Positions 32,943 to 44,398 are shown, numbered from the stretch's first letter. The stretch: 59,234 bases of DNA from Planctomycetota bacterium (GCA_023954375.1 JAMLIC010000056.1:1-59234); one strand, 5' to 3'. Program-made: numbers and translations. Notes: a model not told the origin generated them from the sequence alone.

Positions 32943-33896
32943 GTGGCCGACACCAAGAGTGCGACGACGACCCCGAGCTCCGCGCCCCCAGGCTCCCCGT
33001 CCCCCGGCGCGCCGCGCGCGACCGGCCCGGGCAACCCTGGCGGCGCCATGCCGCTCCCCACGCCCGGCCCGCGGCCGGCGCTGAGCGACGACGACGACGA
33101 CAAGGACGAGAAGAAGGACGGCCCGGCGGCCAAGCCGGCCGCCGCGAGCAAGCTCGGCGACGGTCCGGCGAAGGTGCCCGAGTCGAAGCTGCCGCCCCGC
33201 CCGCCGGCCCCCGAGGCGGCCATGCTCTCGACGGCGTTCGCCGACACGCGCCAGCAGTTCGACCAGCTCCTCGGCCAGGAGCAGCAGCGGCTCATCGAGC
33301 TGAAGCTCTCCGCCGGCCAGGGGATCGAGCAGGCGCTCCAGCGGCTCGAGGAGGAGGCGCGGCGGACGCGCGGCATGCTCGAGCGCAACGAGGCGCTGGC
33401 CCGCGAGGCCGAGCGGCTGCTCGTCGAGGGGCAGAACCTCGAGAAGCAGCAGGACGACCTGGAGCAGCAGGTCGAGGAGGCGCGCGCGCGCTGCCAGCTG
33501 GCGGCCGACCGCGTGAACGCCCTGCGCGAGGAGCGCCAGACCCTCGAGGCGGCCCGCGCCGAGATGAAGGAGACGGTGGCCGAGAAGACCGAGGAGGTCA
33601 ACGAGCTCAAGGCCGAGATCGGCCGCATGAAGGAGCGCAAGGACGCCCTGAACGAGGAGTCGCAGGCGCTGAACCAGGTCAAGACGCGCCTGGAGGAGAA
33701 CGTCGCCCGCCTGGAGCGGCTGCGCGACGAGTACCTCTCGGCGATCCAGCGCATGCAGAGCACGAAGGACGACCTGACGCGGATCCCCAGCGCCGACGAC
33801 CGCGCGCCCGCGACGGCGGCGGCGAAGCCTCCCGCCGCCGGCGGCCCCGCGCCCGCCAAGGCGCCCGGCGCCGGCCCGTCGGGCGCGGCGTCGTAG
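32943..33896 (+). CDS. Coiled-coil protein, function unknown
   Basis: The product has 317 residues. Residues 1-95 are low-complexity and Pro/Ala/Asp/Lys-rich, probably disordered. Residues about 100-275 are one continuous heptad-like coiled coil (LIELKLSAGQGIEQALQRLE, LEKQQDDLEQQVEEARARCQ). The tail is again Ala/Pro-rich. It has no signal peptide. GTG 32943 has GAGGAGG seven bases upstream. It lies 14 bases before a second, larger helical protein, so the two are probably co-expressed and may form a filament or scaffold. Function is unknown. Confidence 0.85.
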   Translation: MADTKSATTTPSSAPPGSPSPGAPRATGPGNPGGAMPLPTPGPRPALSDDDDDKDEKKDGPAAKPAAASKLGDGPAKVPESKLPPRPPAPEAAMLSTAFADTRQQFDQLLGQEQQRLIELKLSAGQGIEQALQRLEEEARRTRGMLERNEALAREAERLLVEGQNLEKQQDDLEQQVEEARARCQLAADRVNALREERQTLEAARAEMKETVAEKTEEVNELKAEIGRMKERKDALNEESQALNQVKTRLEENVARLERLRDEYLSAIQRMQSTKDDLTRIPSADDRAPATAAAKPPAAGGPAPAKAPGAGPSGAAS

Positions 33897-33910
33897 CCTA
33901 GCGGCGCCCG

Positions 33911-36556
33911 GTGAGCGCGCCCCGGGGGGAGCCAGAGAGCGACCGCCCGCCTCCCGAGCCCGCCGGCCCGGCCGACCTGGCCGCGCCGGCGGGCGGCGGA
34001 CCGCCCGGCGCGCCGAGCGCGCCCGTGCGGCCTGCCCGCGAGCTCGAGCTGACGCTCGACCTGAGCGGGGTCTCGGCGGACGGCAAGGAGACGGTCCGCA
34101 TGGACCCCGAGCGGGTCGCGGCGGTCCGTCAGGGCCTCGCCGCGCTCGAGGGGATGGACGCGTCGCCCGACGACACGCTGTCGATCGTCAGCCGCCAGGT
34201 CCAGGCGATGGCCCGGGCGGCCGGCGTCGAGGACGGAGAGGACGACCTCGGTCTGGATCTCGATCCGGATGATCCGGATGATCCGGACGATGGAGACGGC
34301 GACCCGGAGCTGCCGCCGCCCTCCGGGCGGCCGGGCTCCGGGCCGTCGCCGTCGTCCGGTCCTGCGCCCGGGTCGGGGCCCGGATCCCTGCCCGTGGCCG
34401 GGTCGCCCGTGACGCCCGGACCGCCGCCGGCGCCCGGGCCGCCGACCGGCTCGTGGTCCTCTCGCACCTGGGGCCCGGTCGACCTCTCGCGGCTCGTGAC
34501 CGAGGCGACCGGGCGCTTCGACCCCGCGGCGACGGTCACGCTGACCCGCGCCCTCGTCGCGCCGCAGGTGGCCGACCTGCGGGCGCAGATCGTGCGGCTG
34601 CGCGCGGAGCTCCAGCGCCTCGACCGCGACGAGGGGATGGACACCGCCCCCCTCGACGGGCGGCTGATCGCGGCCGAGCACCTGCTCGAGCAGGGCGAGG
34701 TGGGGCCGGCCGAGCTCCTGGTCGAGGAGCTGGCGGTCCTCGTCAACGTCATGGCCGAGGCGGGCGAGCTCACGCCCGGTCCGGACCCGCTCGAGGGCAA
34801 GGTGGCGGCGATCGTCGCCGGGGCCTTCCAGCAGCTCCTCCAGGGCGACCTGTTCGCCGCGGCGGTCGGCGACAAGGCCGGCCGGCTCGTCTCGCAGGCG
34901 GTCGACGGCGCGATCGCGGGGCCCGGGCTGCAGGAGGCGGTGGCGCGCCTGCTCGAGCGGCGCCTGGCGGGCCTCCCCGACGAGCCCGCGTTCCAGGAGC
35001 GCCTGGCGGGGTCGCCCGCCGCCGAGCGGGCGACCCGGGCGCTCCTCGAGCCGCGCCTGGAGGCGCTCCTGCGGGACGAGGCGTTCCGCCGGGCCGCGGC
35101 GGAGGCGGTGGCCGCCCGGCCGCGCGCGCTCCTCGACCGCCCCGAGCTCCTGGCGCGCGTCGAGGCGGTCGCGCGCCGCTGCGACCGCGACCTCGTCGGC
35201 TCCTCGGCCCTCCGCGAGCGGGTGGCCGAGGCCGCGCGCGCGGCGGCGGCGCGCCTCGCCCCGGCGCCCGCGGCCGAGGCTCCGGCCGTCGAGCCCGCGC
35301 CTGCTCCCGCCCCCGGTCCCGGGGTGACCGCGCCGGACGGCGGGGACGAGCGTCTCCGCGCGCTCGTTCGGCAGGAGCTGGCGCGCGCGTTCGAGACGCC
35401 GGCCGCGGCCGCCGCGCTCGACGCGCGGGCGCAGGCCTGGGCGGCCAACCTGGTGCAGTCGGCCCCCTTCCAGGAGGGCCTCGAGGCGCGCGTGCGGCGC
35501 CTCGTCGACGAGCTCGTCCACGGCGAGCTGTTCCTGACCGAGCTCGACCTCCGCACGCGCGAGGTGCTCAAGACCCCCGAGTTCCGGCTGCGGCTCGAGA
35601 CGCTCCTGCGCGGCTCGCCCGCCCTGGCCGAGGTGCTCGACGAGCGGCTCGAGCGCTCGAGGCCCCTCGAGCGGCGGCTCGACGAGCGGCTCGCGCAGGC
35701 GCTGCCCGCCGCCCTGGCCCGCGCGGCGGCCGAGCGGGCCGAGGCCGAGCGCGCGCGCGGGCCGCGCGACGAGGCCGAGCTGATGGCCCGGGTCGACGAG
35801 GTCGCGCGCCGCCGGACCGAGGCGCTGGTCGAGGCGGCGGGCTTCAAGGCCGCGGTCGACGCGCGCGTGCGCGCCGCCTCGGCGGAGCTGTCGGAGCGCC
35901 TGGGGCGCGAGGTCGACCAGCGGGTCCAGGCCGGCGCGGCCGACCTCGCCCAGGCCGCCGCCGACCGCGCCCTGGAGGCGCCGGCGCTCCGGGCCCGCGC
36001 CGAGGCCGTGGCGGCGCGCACGGTCGAGCCGCTCCTGCGCGAGCTGCAGGCCAAGGTCGAGCGCCTGACCGACGCGCAGGCGGCCCTCGGCCGCAAGGTC
36101 GAGGCGCTCGTCCAGTCCGCCCTGGCGGAGGGGGGCGCGGTCGACGCGCGCCTGCGCCAGCTCGCCGAGGAGGCCGCCCGCCGCTCGGTCGACGAGGCCT
36201 GGCTCCGGCGCGTCGTCCAGCGCGAGATCGCCAACCGCGAGGCGCTCGCGACGGCCAAGCTCTCCGGCGGCGACGGGATCGACGACCCGATGACCGCGCT
36301 CCTCCGCTCCGAGGCGGTGCGCAAGATCGTCGGCGAGCACATCAGCGCGATCCGCCGCGAGCGCCAGGAGCGCAAGGCGCAGGAGGCCGCCGGGCCGGGC
36401 GAGCCGCGGGCGGTGCGCAGCAAGCGCACCACCGAGCGCGTCAACCGCTCCGAGCTCGACACGCAGCTCGAGCCCCCCTCGCCGCGCCGCCCGGACCGGC
36501 AGCGCCGGCCGCCGCCGCCGACGCCCGACGACCGGGCGCGGCGCGACCTGCGCTGA
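33911..36556 (+). CDS. Large helical repeat protein with disordered N-terminus
   Basis: The product has 881 residues. The first 180 are Pro/Gly/Ser/Asp-rich and include a tandem D-P-D-D run encoded by repeated GATCCGGAT units (about 34256-34290). From about 195 to 830 the sequence is almost entirely charged and Ala/Leu-rich amphipathic helices with recurring R-A-x2-E-A-V-A-x-R units (for example LRERVAEAARAAAARL, AVDARVRAASAELSERLGRE). The C-terminus is basic and Pro/Arg-rich. No known domain is recognised. It probably works with the coiled-coil protein just upstream. The GTG start lacks a strong ribosome site, consistent with coupling. Confidence 0.8.
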   Translation: MSAPRGEPESDRPPPEPAGPADLAAPAGGGPPGAPSAPVRPARELELTLDLSGVSADGKETVRMDPERVAAVRQGLAALEGMDASPDDTLSIVSRQVQAMARAAGVEDGEDDLGLDLDPDDPDDPDDGDGDPELPPPSGRPGSGPSPSSGPAPGSGPGSLPVAGSPVTPGPPPAPGPPTGSWSSRTWGPVDLSRLVTEATGRFDPAATVTLTRALVAPQVADLRAQIVRLRAELQRLDRDEGMDTAPLDGRLIAAEHLLEQGEVGPAELLVEELAVLVNVMAEAGELTPGPDPLEGKVAAIVAGAFQQLLQGDLFAAAVGDKAGRLVSQAVDGAIAGPGLQEAVARLLERRLAGLPDEPAFQERLAGSPAAERATRALLEPRLEALLRDEAFRRAAAEAVAARPRALLDRPELLARVEAVARRCDRDLVGSSALRERVAEAARAAAARLAPAPAAEAPAVEPAPAPAPGPGVTAPDGGDERLRALVRQELARAFETPAAAAALDARAQAWAANLVQSAPFQEGLEARVRRLVDELVHGELFLTELDLRTREVLKTPEFRLRLETLLRGSPALAEVLDERLERSRPLERRLDERLAQALPAALARAAAERAEAERARGPRDEAELMARVDEVARRRTEALVEAAGFKAAVDARVRAASAELSERLGREVDQRVQAGAADLAQAAADRALEAPALRARAEAVAARTVEPLLRELQAKVERLTDAQAALGRKVEALVQSALAEGGAVDARLRQLAEEAARRSVDEAWLRRVVQREIANREALATAKLSGGDGIDDPMTALLRSEAVRKIVGEHISAIRRERQERKAQEAAGPGEPRAVRSKRTTERVNRSELDTQLEPPSPRRPDRQRRPPPPTPDDRARRDLR

Positions 36557-36564
36557 GTGACGCG

Positions 36565-36632
36565 CCCTCGCGAGCGTCATTCAGCGTAGGTCTGGCAGTG
36601 AGCTCGAGAGAAGTCGCGCAGCGACTGCTTCC
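36565..36632. repeat. Dispersed repeat, copy A
   Basis: CCCTCGCGAGCG, then a TCATTCAGCGTAGGTC segment, a GCTCGAGAGA segment and TCGCGCAGCGACTGCTTC match the element at 44194-44260 in the same order, with small gaps. The two stretches are therefore homologous intergenic sequences. Confidence 0.6.
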
Positions 36633-36780
36633 CGAGCTCATGGTGGGACGGCCCAACCGCCTCCGCGCACACCTCCCCGCGCCATCGCAGCGAGAGCCCC
36701 AGGCGAGGCGGAGGAGGGCGAGGCGATGCCGCGCGAAGGCGACCGAAGGCGGCCTCCTGGCCGCCGAGGAAGCCTGAGCG

Positions 36781-36813
36781 GCCGGGGTGACGCGCGAAGC
36801 GCGACACCCCGGC
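36781..36813. terminator. Bidirectional hairpin between convergent genes
   Basis: GCCGGGGTG-A-CGCGC-GAA-GCGCG-A-CACCCCGGC is a 14-bp stem with one internal A/A mismatch. It stands between the stop at 36556 and the opposite stop at 36851. The remaining intergenic sequence (36557-36850) has no gene I can support. Confidence 0.55.
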
Positions 36814-36850
36814 GAACGGCAGCGCCCGCCATCCTCCGCCGCAGCCGCGA

Positions 36851-37618
36851 TCACTCAGGGGTCCGCTCCGCCGACCGCCGCGACAGCCCCGCCGCCGTGC
36901 CCGCGAGCGCGGCGCCGAGCCCGATCGCCGGCCCGCGCCACAGCGGGTCGCCCTCGTCCCACCCGAGCGCGACGAGCACGGCGGCGAGGCCGACCGACGA
37001 GAGCGCCGCGTAGCGCGCGTAGCCGTCGGTCGCCAGCAGCGCCTGCGCGAGGGCGCGGGGGGCGAGGTCGGTGAGCGGCTCCTCGCCGGCGAGCGCGGCG
37101 AGGAGGAGCGGCCCGAGGAGGGCGAAGACGACCGCCACGGGGACCGCGGCCGGGTGGAGCGTCAGGATCCCCACGAGCGCCGGCAGGAGGTAGAGCGCCC
37201 GCAGGAGCACCCCGCCGAGCGCGATCATGTCGAGGTCCGCCCCCTGTGTGCGGGCCGCGCGGGCGCGCTCGAGCAGCCAGGCGCAGGCGACGAACCCGGC
37301 CACGATCCGGGGCGGCCAGTCGAGGTCGCCGAACGGCAGGAGCGTCTGCGAGGCGAGGACGCCGCCGGAGAGCAGCGCGCACACGAGGGCGCCGGGCAGG
37401 GAGGGCGCGACCTCGCGCAGGAGCCGCAGGGTGAACTCGCCCCGCGAGGGCCCGCGCGCGGCGCCGGCGACCGGAGCGTCTTCGCCCTCGTCCTCGGCGA
37501 CGAGGTCGGCGCCGCACACGGGGCACGGGGTCACGACGCGCCAGCTGGCGCAGTCGGCGCAGTAGCGCGCCCGCGCCAGGCCGTCGGCGCCGTGGTCGTC
37601 CTCGCGCTCGCGCGGCAT
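36851..37618 (-). CDS. Zinc-ribbon membrane protein, function unknown
   Basis: The 255-residue protein begins with a zinc-ribbon pattern C-x2-C...C-x2-C (YCADC and PCPVCG, residues about 19-36). A charged linker follows, then four to six hydrophobic segments between about 65 and 245. This layout (cytoplasmic zinc ribbon, membrane bundle) is common among uncharacterised proteins of high-GC environmental bacteria. The ATG at 37618 is only seven bases after the stop of the nuclease gene, so the two are co-transcribed. Confidence 0.75.
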   Translation of the reverse strand: MPREREDDHGADGLARARYCADCASWRVVTPCPVCGADLVAEDEGEDAPVAGAARGPSRGEFTLRLLREVAPSLPGALVCALLSGGVLASQTLLPFGDLDWPPRIVAGFVACAWLLERARAARTQGADLDMIALGGVLLRALYLLPALVGILTLHPAAVPVAVVFALLGPLLLAALAGEEPLTDLAPRALAQALLATDGYARYAALSSVGLAAVLVALGWDEGDPLWRGPAIGLGAALAGTAAGLSRRSAERTPE

Positions 37619-37625
37619 GACCCTG

Positions 37626-39494
37626 CTACGGCAGCCGCAGCCGCACGACGAGCGGGTCGTGGTCGCTCACGCGGCTCCGCTCGGGGTACTCGGCGCAGAT
37701 GTGGACGTACTCCACCTCGACGCCCTCGGCCCGACCCTTGAGCGGGCCGCCGAGGAGGGCGTGGTCGAGGGCCTGCGAGGTCCCCTGGTAGACGTAGCTG
37801 TAGCGGTCTCCGGGGGGCAGGCGGAGCGTGAGGATCTCCAGCACGTCGCCGGCGAGCGCCTTCAGGACGGGCCGGAACTCGAAGTCGTTGCAGTCGCCGA
37901 GGTGCACGATCGTCACCTGCGGGTCCTTCTCCGCCAGCGCGCGCACGAAGCGGTGCACCGCGCGCGCCTGGCCGAGGCGCCGGGCCTCGCTGTGCAGCAC
38001 CGGCGGCTGGCGCTCGCCGAGCGCCGGGTCGTCGGCGCGGCGCGAGGTGAGGTGGCTGTTGAGGACCACCACGGTGTGGCCGCGCACGCGGAACTCGGCG
38101 GCCAGCGTGCGGCGCGTCTCGGCGAAGGCCGGGTCCTCGGGCTCGACGCGCCCCGGGTTGAGGGCCAGGCGCGCCCGGCCGTCGTGGACCTCGACGCGGT
38201 TGGGCGTGAGCGGGCCGGCCTCGCCGCGCGGCTCGAAGGTCACGCGCGCCGGGTCCCACAGGAAGCCGCAGCGGATGTTCCCGCCCGGCTGGCCCCCCTC
38301 GGCGTGCGGCAGCGGCGCCACGTCGGTCCAGCGGTAGCGCGGCCCGCCCTGCGCGGCGATCGCCTCGATCAGCACCTCGTAGGTGGCCGCCGCGCTGACG
38401 ACGTCGCTGTGGCCGGGCTTGCCGGGGGCGCCCGGGCCGTCGTCGTCCATGACCTCCTGCAGGGCCACGATCGCCGGGCTCCGCAGCCACCGGACGACGC
38501 CGCGGGCCAGGTCGGCCGCGCGCGCGGGCTTGGCGGCGGAGAAGTTCTCGACGTTGAAGCTGGCGAGCGTCAGGTGCTCGTCGTCGCTCACGAGCCGGGT
38601 CGGCGTCCGGGGCAGGTCGCCGCGCGTCAGGCCGGCGACCTCCCGCACGACGAGCCGCGCCGGGCGCGTGGCGTCGGGGACGAGGAGGCCCTCGAGGCGG
38701 GGGACGCGGTCGCCCACGGTCACCGTGGGGAGCCGCACGCCCGGCACGTTGTCGACGAGGAGCACGGACGGGCAGGGCTGCCCCTCCTCGTTGGCCAGGA
38801 GGATCCCGCCGCGGCCGGTCCGCCGCGGGTAGCCCTCGCCGCCCTCCGGCAGGACGTTGAACGAGCCGTGGGCGGTCGGGCCGACCACGATCGCGCCGTG
38901 GACGACCACGCGCATGTGCTCGAGCGACTCCCAGAAGTCGAGCGGGTCCTCCTGCGGGTCCCACACCTCGGCGTCTGCGGCCGTCGCCGCCCGCACGGGC
39001 GGCATGCGGCCGCTCGCCCCGACGACGACCGCCTCGGGCAGCGGGACGCCCGACGCCAGCACCCGCACGCTCACGGGCCGCTCGAGCTGCGTCTGGGTGT
39101 GGCCGCCCTCGACGACGGCCCCGTTCATGCGCGGCGCCCACTCGGTGACCTTGCCGGAGACGGCCACGTCGTCGCCGACCGCGGGCATGGCGGCGAAGCC
39201 GCGCCCCACGTGCACGAGGAGCGCGTCGGACGTGCCGTCGTCGCCGTCGGGCGGGGCCTGGAAGGTGAAGCTCGTCGACGTCACCTGCGTGACGACCCCG
39301 GTCACGTCGACGACGGCCTCGCCGACGACGGGCGAGCGGGGCCCCGCGCCCTGGATCTGCTGGACCGTGTGGCTGGTCGTCGGCAGCCGCTCGCCGGGCG
39401 CGCGCGCCGGCGCGCCCTCGTCGGCGCGCAGGGCGCCCAGGCCCACGAGGAGGACGACGGCCGGCGCGAGGAGGCGGAGGGGGAGGTGGCGCAT
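37626..39494 (-). CDS. Secreted endonuclease/exonuclease/phosphatase (EEP) family protein
   Basis: With the ATG at 39494 the 622-residue protein has a signal peptide (residues 1-24). Residues 30-300 resemble the OB-like N-terminal region of ExeM-type extracellular nucleases. The EEP core follows: LASFNVENFS, PAIVALQEV (catalytic Glu), VVVLNSHLTSRR, HLGDCNDFE and the closing RVSDHDPLVV (Asp-His). Such enzymes hydrolyse extracellular DNA or phosphodiesters. A longer frame up to 39590 lacks a signal peptide. GGAG precedes the chosen start. It diverges from a GNAT gene. Confidence 0.9.
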   Translation of the reverse strand: MRHLPLRLLAPAVVLLVGLGALRADEGAPARAPGERLPTTSHTVQQIQGAGPRSPVVGEAVVDVTGVVTQVTSTSFTFQAPPDGDDGTSDALLVHVGRGFAAMPAVGDDVAVSGKVTEWAPRMNGAVVEGGHTQTQLERPVSVRVLASGVPLPEAVVVGASGRMPPVRAATAADAEVWDPQEDPLDFWESLEHMRVVVHGAIVVGPTAHGSFNVLPEGGEGYPRRTGRGGILLANEEGQPCPSVLLVDNVPGVRLPTVTVGDRVPRLEGLLVPDATRPARLVVREVAGLTRGDLPRTPTRLVSDDEHLTLASFNVENFSAAKPARAADLARGVVRWLRSPAIVALQEVMDDDGPGAPGKPGHSDVVSAAATYEVLIEAIAAQGGPRYRWTDVAPLPHAEGGQPGGNIRCGFLWDPARVTFEPRGEAGPLTPNRVEVHDGRARLALNPGRVEPEDPAFAETRRTLAAEFRVRGHTVVVLNSHLTSRRADDPALGERQPPVLHSEARRLGQARAVHRFVRALAEKDPQVTIVHLGDCNDFEFRPVLKALAGDVLEILTLRLPPGDRYSYVYQGTSQALDHALLGGPLKGRAEGVEVEYVHICAEYPERSRVSDHDPLVVRLRLP

Positions 39495-39582
39495 GGGGAG
39501 CTCCAGGCGTCGCAACGTACGAGCCAAAGCGCCCGCGCACCAGCCCGCCCGCGGCCCGGCGGGGCGCAGGTACGCTGGCCGG

Positions 39583-40065
39583 ATGACCACGATCCGCCCC
39601 GCCCGCGAGGACGACCTCCCGCGGGTGACCGCGCTCGAGCAGGCGAGCTACCCGGCCGACGAGGCGGCGCCGCCCGACGTCCTCGCGCGGCGCCTCGCGG
39701 AGGCCGGCGAGGCCTTCCTCGTGGCCACGGACGAGGCGGGCCGGGTGATCGGCTTCGTCTGCGGCACGCGCGCGCGCGGGGCCGCGATCACGCACGCGGC
39801 CATGCGCGCGCACGACCCGGCGGGGGACAGCCTGTGCGTGCACTCGGTCGTGGTCGACCCCGCCGCGCAGCGCCGCGGCGTGGGCAGCGCGCTCGTGCGC
39901 GCGGCCGTAGAGCGGGCCCGCGCCCTGCCGGGCGTCGCGAGGGTGCTCCTGATCTGCAAGGCGCCCCTGATCGAGCTCTACCGCCAGGCCGGCTTCCGGC
40001 TCGTCGGCCCGTCGGGCGTGACGCACGGGGCGGACCCGTGGTTCGACATGGCGCTGGACCTGTAG
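39583..40065 (+). CDS. GNAT-family N-acetyltransferase
   Basis: The 160-residue protein has the GNAT fold. The N-terminus reads IRPAREDDLPRVTALEQASY and the central strand LCVHSVVVDPAAQRRGVGSALV contains the acetyl-CoA loop (Q-R-R-G-V-G). It closes with LIELYRQAGFRLVGPSGV. Together with the H-S-V-V-V-D-P motif this resembles the arylalkylamine/serotonin acetyltransferase subgroup. The substrate is unknown. The ATG at 39583 is only a few bases beyond a TACGCT sequence and may be translated from a short leader. A hairpin follows the stop. Confidence 0.88.
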   Translation: MTTIRPAREDDLPRVTALEQASYPADEAAPPDVLARRLAEAGEAFLVATDEAGRVIGFVCGTRARGAAITHAAMRAHDPAGDSLCVHSVVVDPAAQRRGVGSALVRAAVERARALPGVARVLLICKAPLIELYRQAGFRLVGPSGVTHGADPWFDMALDL

Positions 40066-40327
40066 CGGCTGTCGACTCGGAGTCGGCGAGCTGGGAGGAC
40101 CCGCTACGCGGGTCCTTCCTCGCCTTCGCTTCGCGGTGCTCGGCGCGGCGAAGCCGCGCCTGCGCCCGCTCGCGCCGGGCCCTACGGGCCCGGACGTGAT
40201 CCGTCAGGAGCGAGCCGGATCTCGCTCATGACGGACCACCTGCGCATCGAGCTGGGCGCGCAGGAACGACCTGGAGGGCGCTGCGGCCGGCGCCGGCGAG
40301 GTGCTACCATCCCGGCAGGAGCCGCCC
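40066..40327. other. Hairpin-rich intergenic region without a gene
   Basis: These 262 bases contain three short perfect stem-loops: GGACCCGC-TAC-GCGGGTCC (40097-40115), GGCGCGGC-GAA-GCCGCGCC (40142-40160) and CGGGCCC-TAC-GGGCCCG (40176-40192). The first is close enough to be a terminator for the GNAT gene. A TACCAT (40305-40310) may be the -10 of the next gene. No credible coding sequence is present. Confidence 0.5.
40097..40115 (+). terminator. Hairpin terminator of the GNAT gene
   Basis: An 8-bp perfect stem with a TAC loop, followed by TTCCT, 32 bases after the stop at 40065. Confidence 0.5.
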
Positions 40328-40717
40328 ATGCAGGTCTTCCACGGGGCCCACGGCGACCAGATCCTGAGCTACGTCGGGGCCCGCCGGATCCCGAAGCGCG
40401 GCAGCGAGGTCTGCTTCGAGCTCAAGGACGCCCGGCTGTGCTTCAAGCACGGCGTGGACACCGCCCGCAAGCAGTCCTACGTGCTCGTCCTGGACGTCGA
40501 CCTCCCGGCCGACCCGACGCTCTGGGAGCGCACGAGCCGCCACGGCAACCCCGACACGCTCGTCGTCCGGGCGGACGTCCCGATCCGGGTGCTGCACATG
40601 CTCGTACGCGCCGGCCGCGCCGGCAGCTTCGAGACCTTCCCCGTCGCCGCGAACGACGTGCGGAAGTACCTGACCTCCGGCTGGCGCGCCGTGAACGACG
40701 CCCTCGCGTCCTCCTGA
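40328..40717 (+). CDS. Small protein of unknown function
   Basis: The 129-residue soluble protein (MQVFHGAHGDQILSYVGARR...) has mixed alpha/beta character, a short Lys/Arg-rich middle and no signal peptide. The ATG at 40328 is chosen over the longer frame from 40301 because CAGGAG lies six bases upstream. It is separated by only two bases from the acetyltransferase gene that follows, so both are probably on one transcript. No family was recognised. Confidence 0.75.
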   Translation: MQVFHGAHGDQILSYVGARRIPKRGSEVCFELKDARLCFKHGVDTARKQSYVLVLDVDLPADPTLWERTSRHGNPDTLVVRADVPIRVLHMLVRAGRAGSFETFPVAANDVRKYLTSGWRAVNDALASS

Positions 40718-40719
40718 GC

Positions 40720-41184
40720 GTGGCGATCGTCGTCCGCGAGCTCGAGCGCCGCGACGCGCCGGTCGTCGCCCGCCTCCGCGCCGCGCTGTGGCCCGACGCC
40801 CCGGCCGACGCGCTCGCCCGCGAGGTCGAGGACCTGCTCGACGGCCGCCCTGGCAGCACACTCCCCTGCGCCACCCTCGTGGCCGTCGACGGCGACGAGG
40901 TCCTGGGCTTCGCCGAGGTCGGCCTCCGCTCGCACGCCGACGGCTGCGACCCGGCCCGGCCGGTGGGCTTCCTCGAGGGCTGGTTCGTCCGCCCCGAGGT
41001 CCGGCGCCAGGGGGTCGGCCGCGCGCTCGTCGCCGCCGCCGAGGCCTGGGCGCGCGCGCAGGGCGCGCGGGAGTTCGCCTCGGACACGTGGGCCGACAAC
41101 GAGGCCTCCATCCGCGCCCACCTCGCGCTGGGGTTCGAGGTGGTCGACCGGTGCGTCACCTTCCGCAAGGAGCTCGGCGGCTGA
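40720..41184 (+). CDS. Aminoglycoside 6'-N-acetyltransferase-like GNAT protein
   Basis: The 154-residue protein fits the AAC(6')-I group: RLRAALWPDAPADALAREV near the N-terminus, LGFAEVGLRSHADGCDPARP, then VGFLEGWFVRPEVRRQGVGRALV with the acetyl-CoA loop, and FASDTWADNEASIRAHLALGF before the closing RCVTFRKEL. Known members acetylate aminoglycosides such as kanamycin/tobramycin, but relatives in environmental bacteria may have other substrates. It follows the unknown gene after two bases and stops immediately before the convergent DUF3817-like gene. Confidence 0.85.
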   Translation: MAIVVRELERRDAPVVARLRAALWPDAPADALAREVEDLLDGRPGSTLPCATLVAVDGDEVLGFAEVGLRSHADGCDPARPVGFLEGWFVRPEVRRQGVGRALVAAAEAWARAQGAREFASDTWADNEASIRAHLALGFEVVDRCVTFRKELGG

Positions 41185-41495
41185 TCACGAAGGCGGCGGT
41201 GCCCCCGCCTCCTCCAGCCGCCGCAGCCACACGTCCACCACGAACGGCCCGAACGGGACCACCGCGCCGACGATCCCGGCCAGCCCCAGGCGGGGGCCGA
41301 TCGGCACCCGCTCGACCGCCGCCAGGCACGTGGCGACGAGGGCCAGGAACAGGAGGCCGTGGACGCTGCCGACGATCGTCACGGCGAGCGGCATGCCGGC
41401 CAGGTACTTGAGCGGCATGGCCACGCCGAAGAGCACGAGGGTCGAGGTCCCCTCGACGAGGGCGAGGAGGCGCAGGCGCCGGAGGAGCACGAGGT

Positions 41496-41499
<4 letters not shown>
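41185..41499 (-). CDS. DUF3817-like small membrane protein
   Basis: The 104-residue protein has three hydrophobic helices and the sequence feel of DUF3817 (VEGTSTLVLFGVAMPLKYLAG, VHGLLFLALVATCLA). Family members are uncharacterised inner-membrane proteins. The ATG at 41499 overlaps the UvrA stop (ATGA), so it is translated with that gene. Its stop directly abuts the stop of the convergent acetyltransferase gene. Confidence 0.85.
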
Positions 41500-44030
<2,531 letters not shown>

Positions 44031-44398
44031 CGCCGCCTCCTGGCCTTCCTGTTCATGAGCGGCCGACCGCCGTGTCGGTCAGGGCCGGAGAGGATTTGAA
44101 CCGCCAGGACGCGCGAGGACGCGTCAAAGCGAGCGATGGGGAGGCCCGCAACGGGCCAGATCGTGCCAGTCCGGGACTTGCTCCGATCGCGCCCCCTCGC
44201 GAGCGCATCACTCATCGCAGGTCCGGGCTCGAGGGACATCGCGCAGCGATTCTTCTCGCGGTGGCAGGAAGCCATTGAACCGTGGCTGGAGCGGTCCCGC
44301 CGGGAGTTCTGCCTGGCGCCGCCTGCCGACCTCGACCTGGCCGTCCTTGAACGGCTCGCGTCGTGAACAGGTCGCCCGAGCGCGGTAGGCTGGAATAC
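44031..44398. other. Intergenic region holding repeat copies and a doubtful small ORF
   Basis: About 370 bases without a gene I can support. They contain the 40-bp repeat (44183-44222) and, around it, sequence homologous to 36565-36632. A frame 44136-44366 (76 codons; SRDIAQRFFSRWQEAIEPW) has fairly natural composition and less G/C at third positions than its neighbours. It could be a gene fragment from a transferred segment. Confidence 0.4.
44183..44222. repeat. 40-bp direct repeat, left copy
   Basis: The sequence runs from CCGATCGCG to ATCGCAGGT. It matches 45002-45042 with one extra C and one substitution. The two copies bracket the toxin-antitoxin pair in the same orientation. Confidence 0.85.

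Noticed and set aside
32654..36580. Continuation of the minus-strand ATPase frame through the coiled-coil genes
   Set aside because: The ATPase is complete from ATG 32653. The rest is antisense to clear helical proteins.
40142..40192. Small RNA gene in the hairpin-rich gap
   Set aside because: Stems are short, there is no promoter with a clear -35/-10 pair, and no terminator with a T-run is present.
44136..44366. 76-codon ORF upstream of the antitoxin
   Set aside because: Its composition is partly natural, but it starts without a ribosome site, overlaps the repeat and has no recognised motif. It is noted only inside the intergenic entry.
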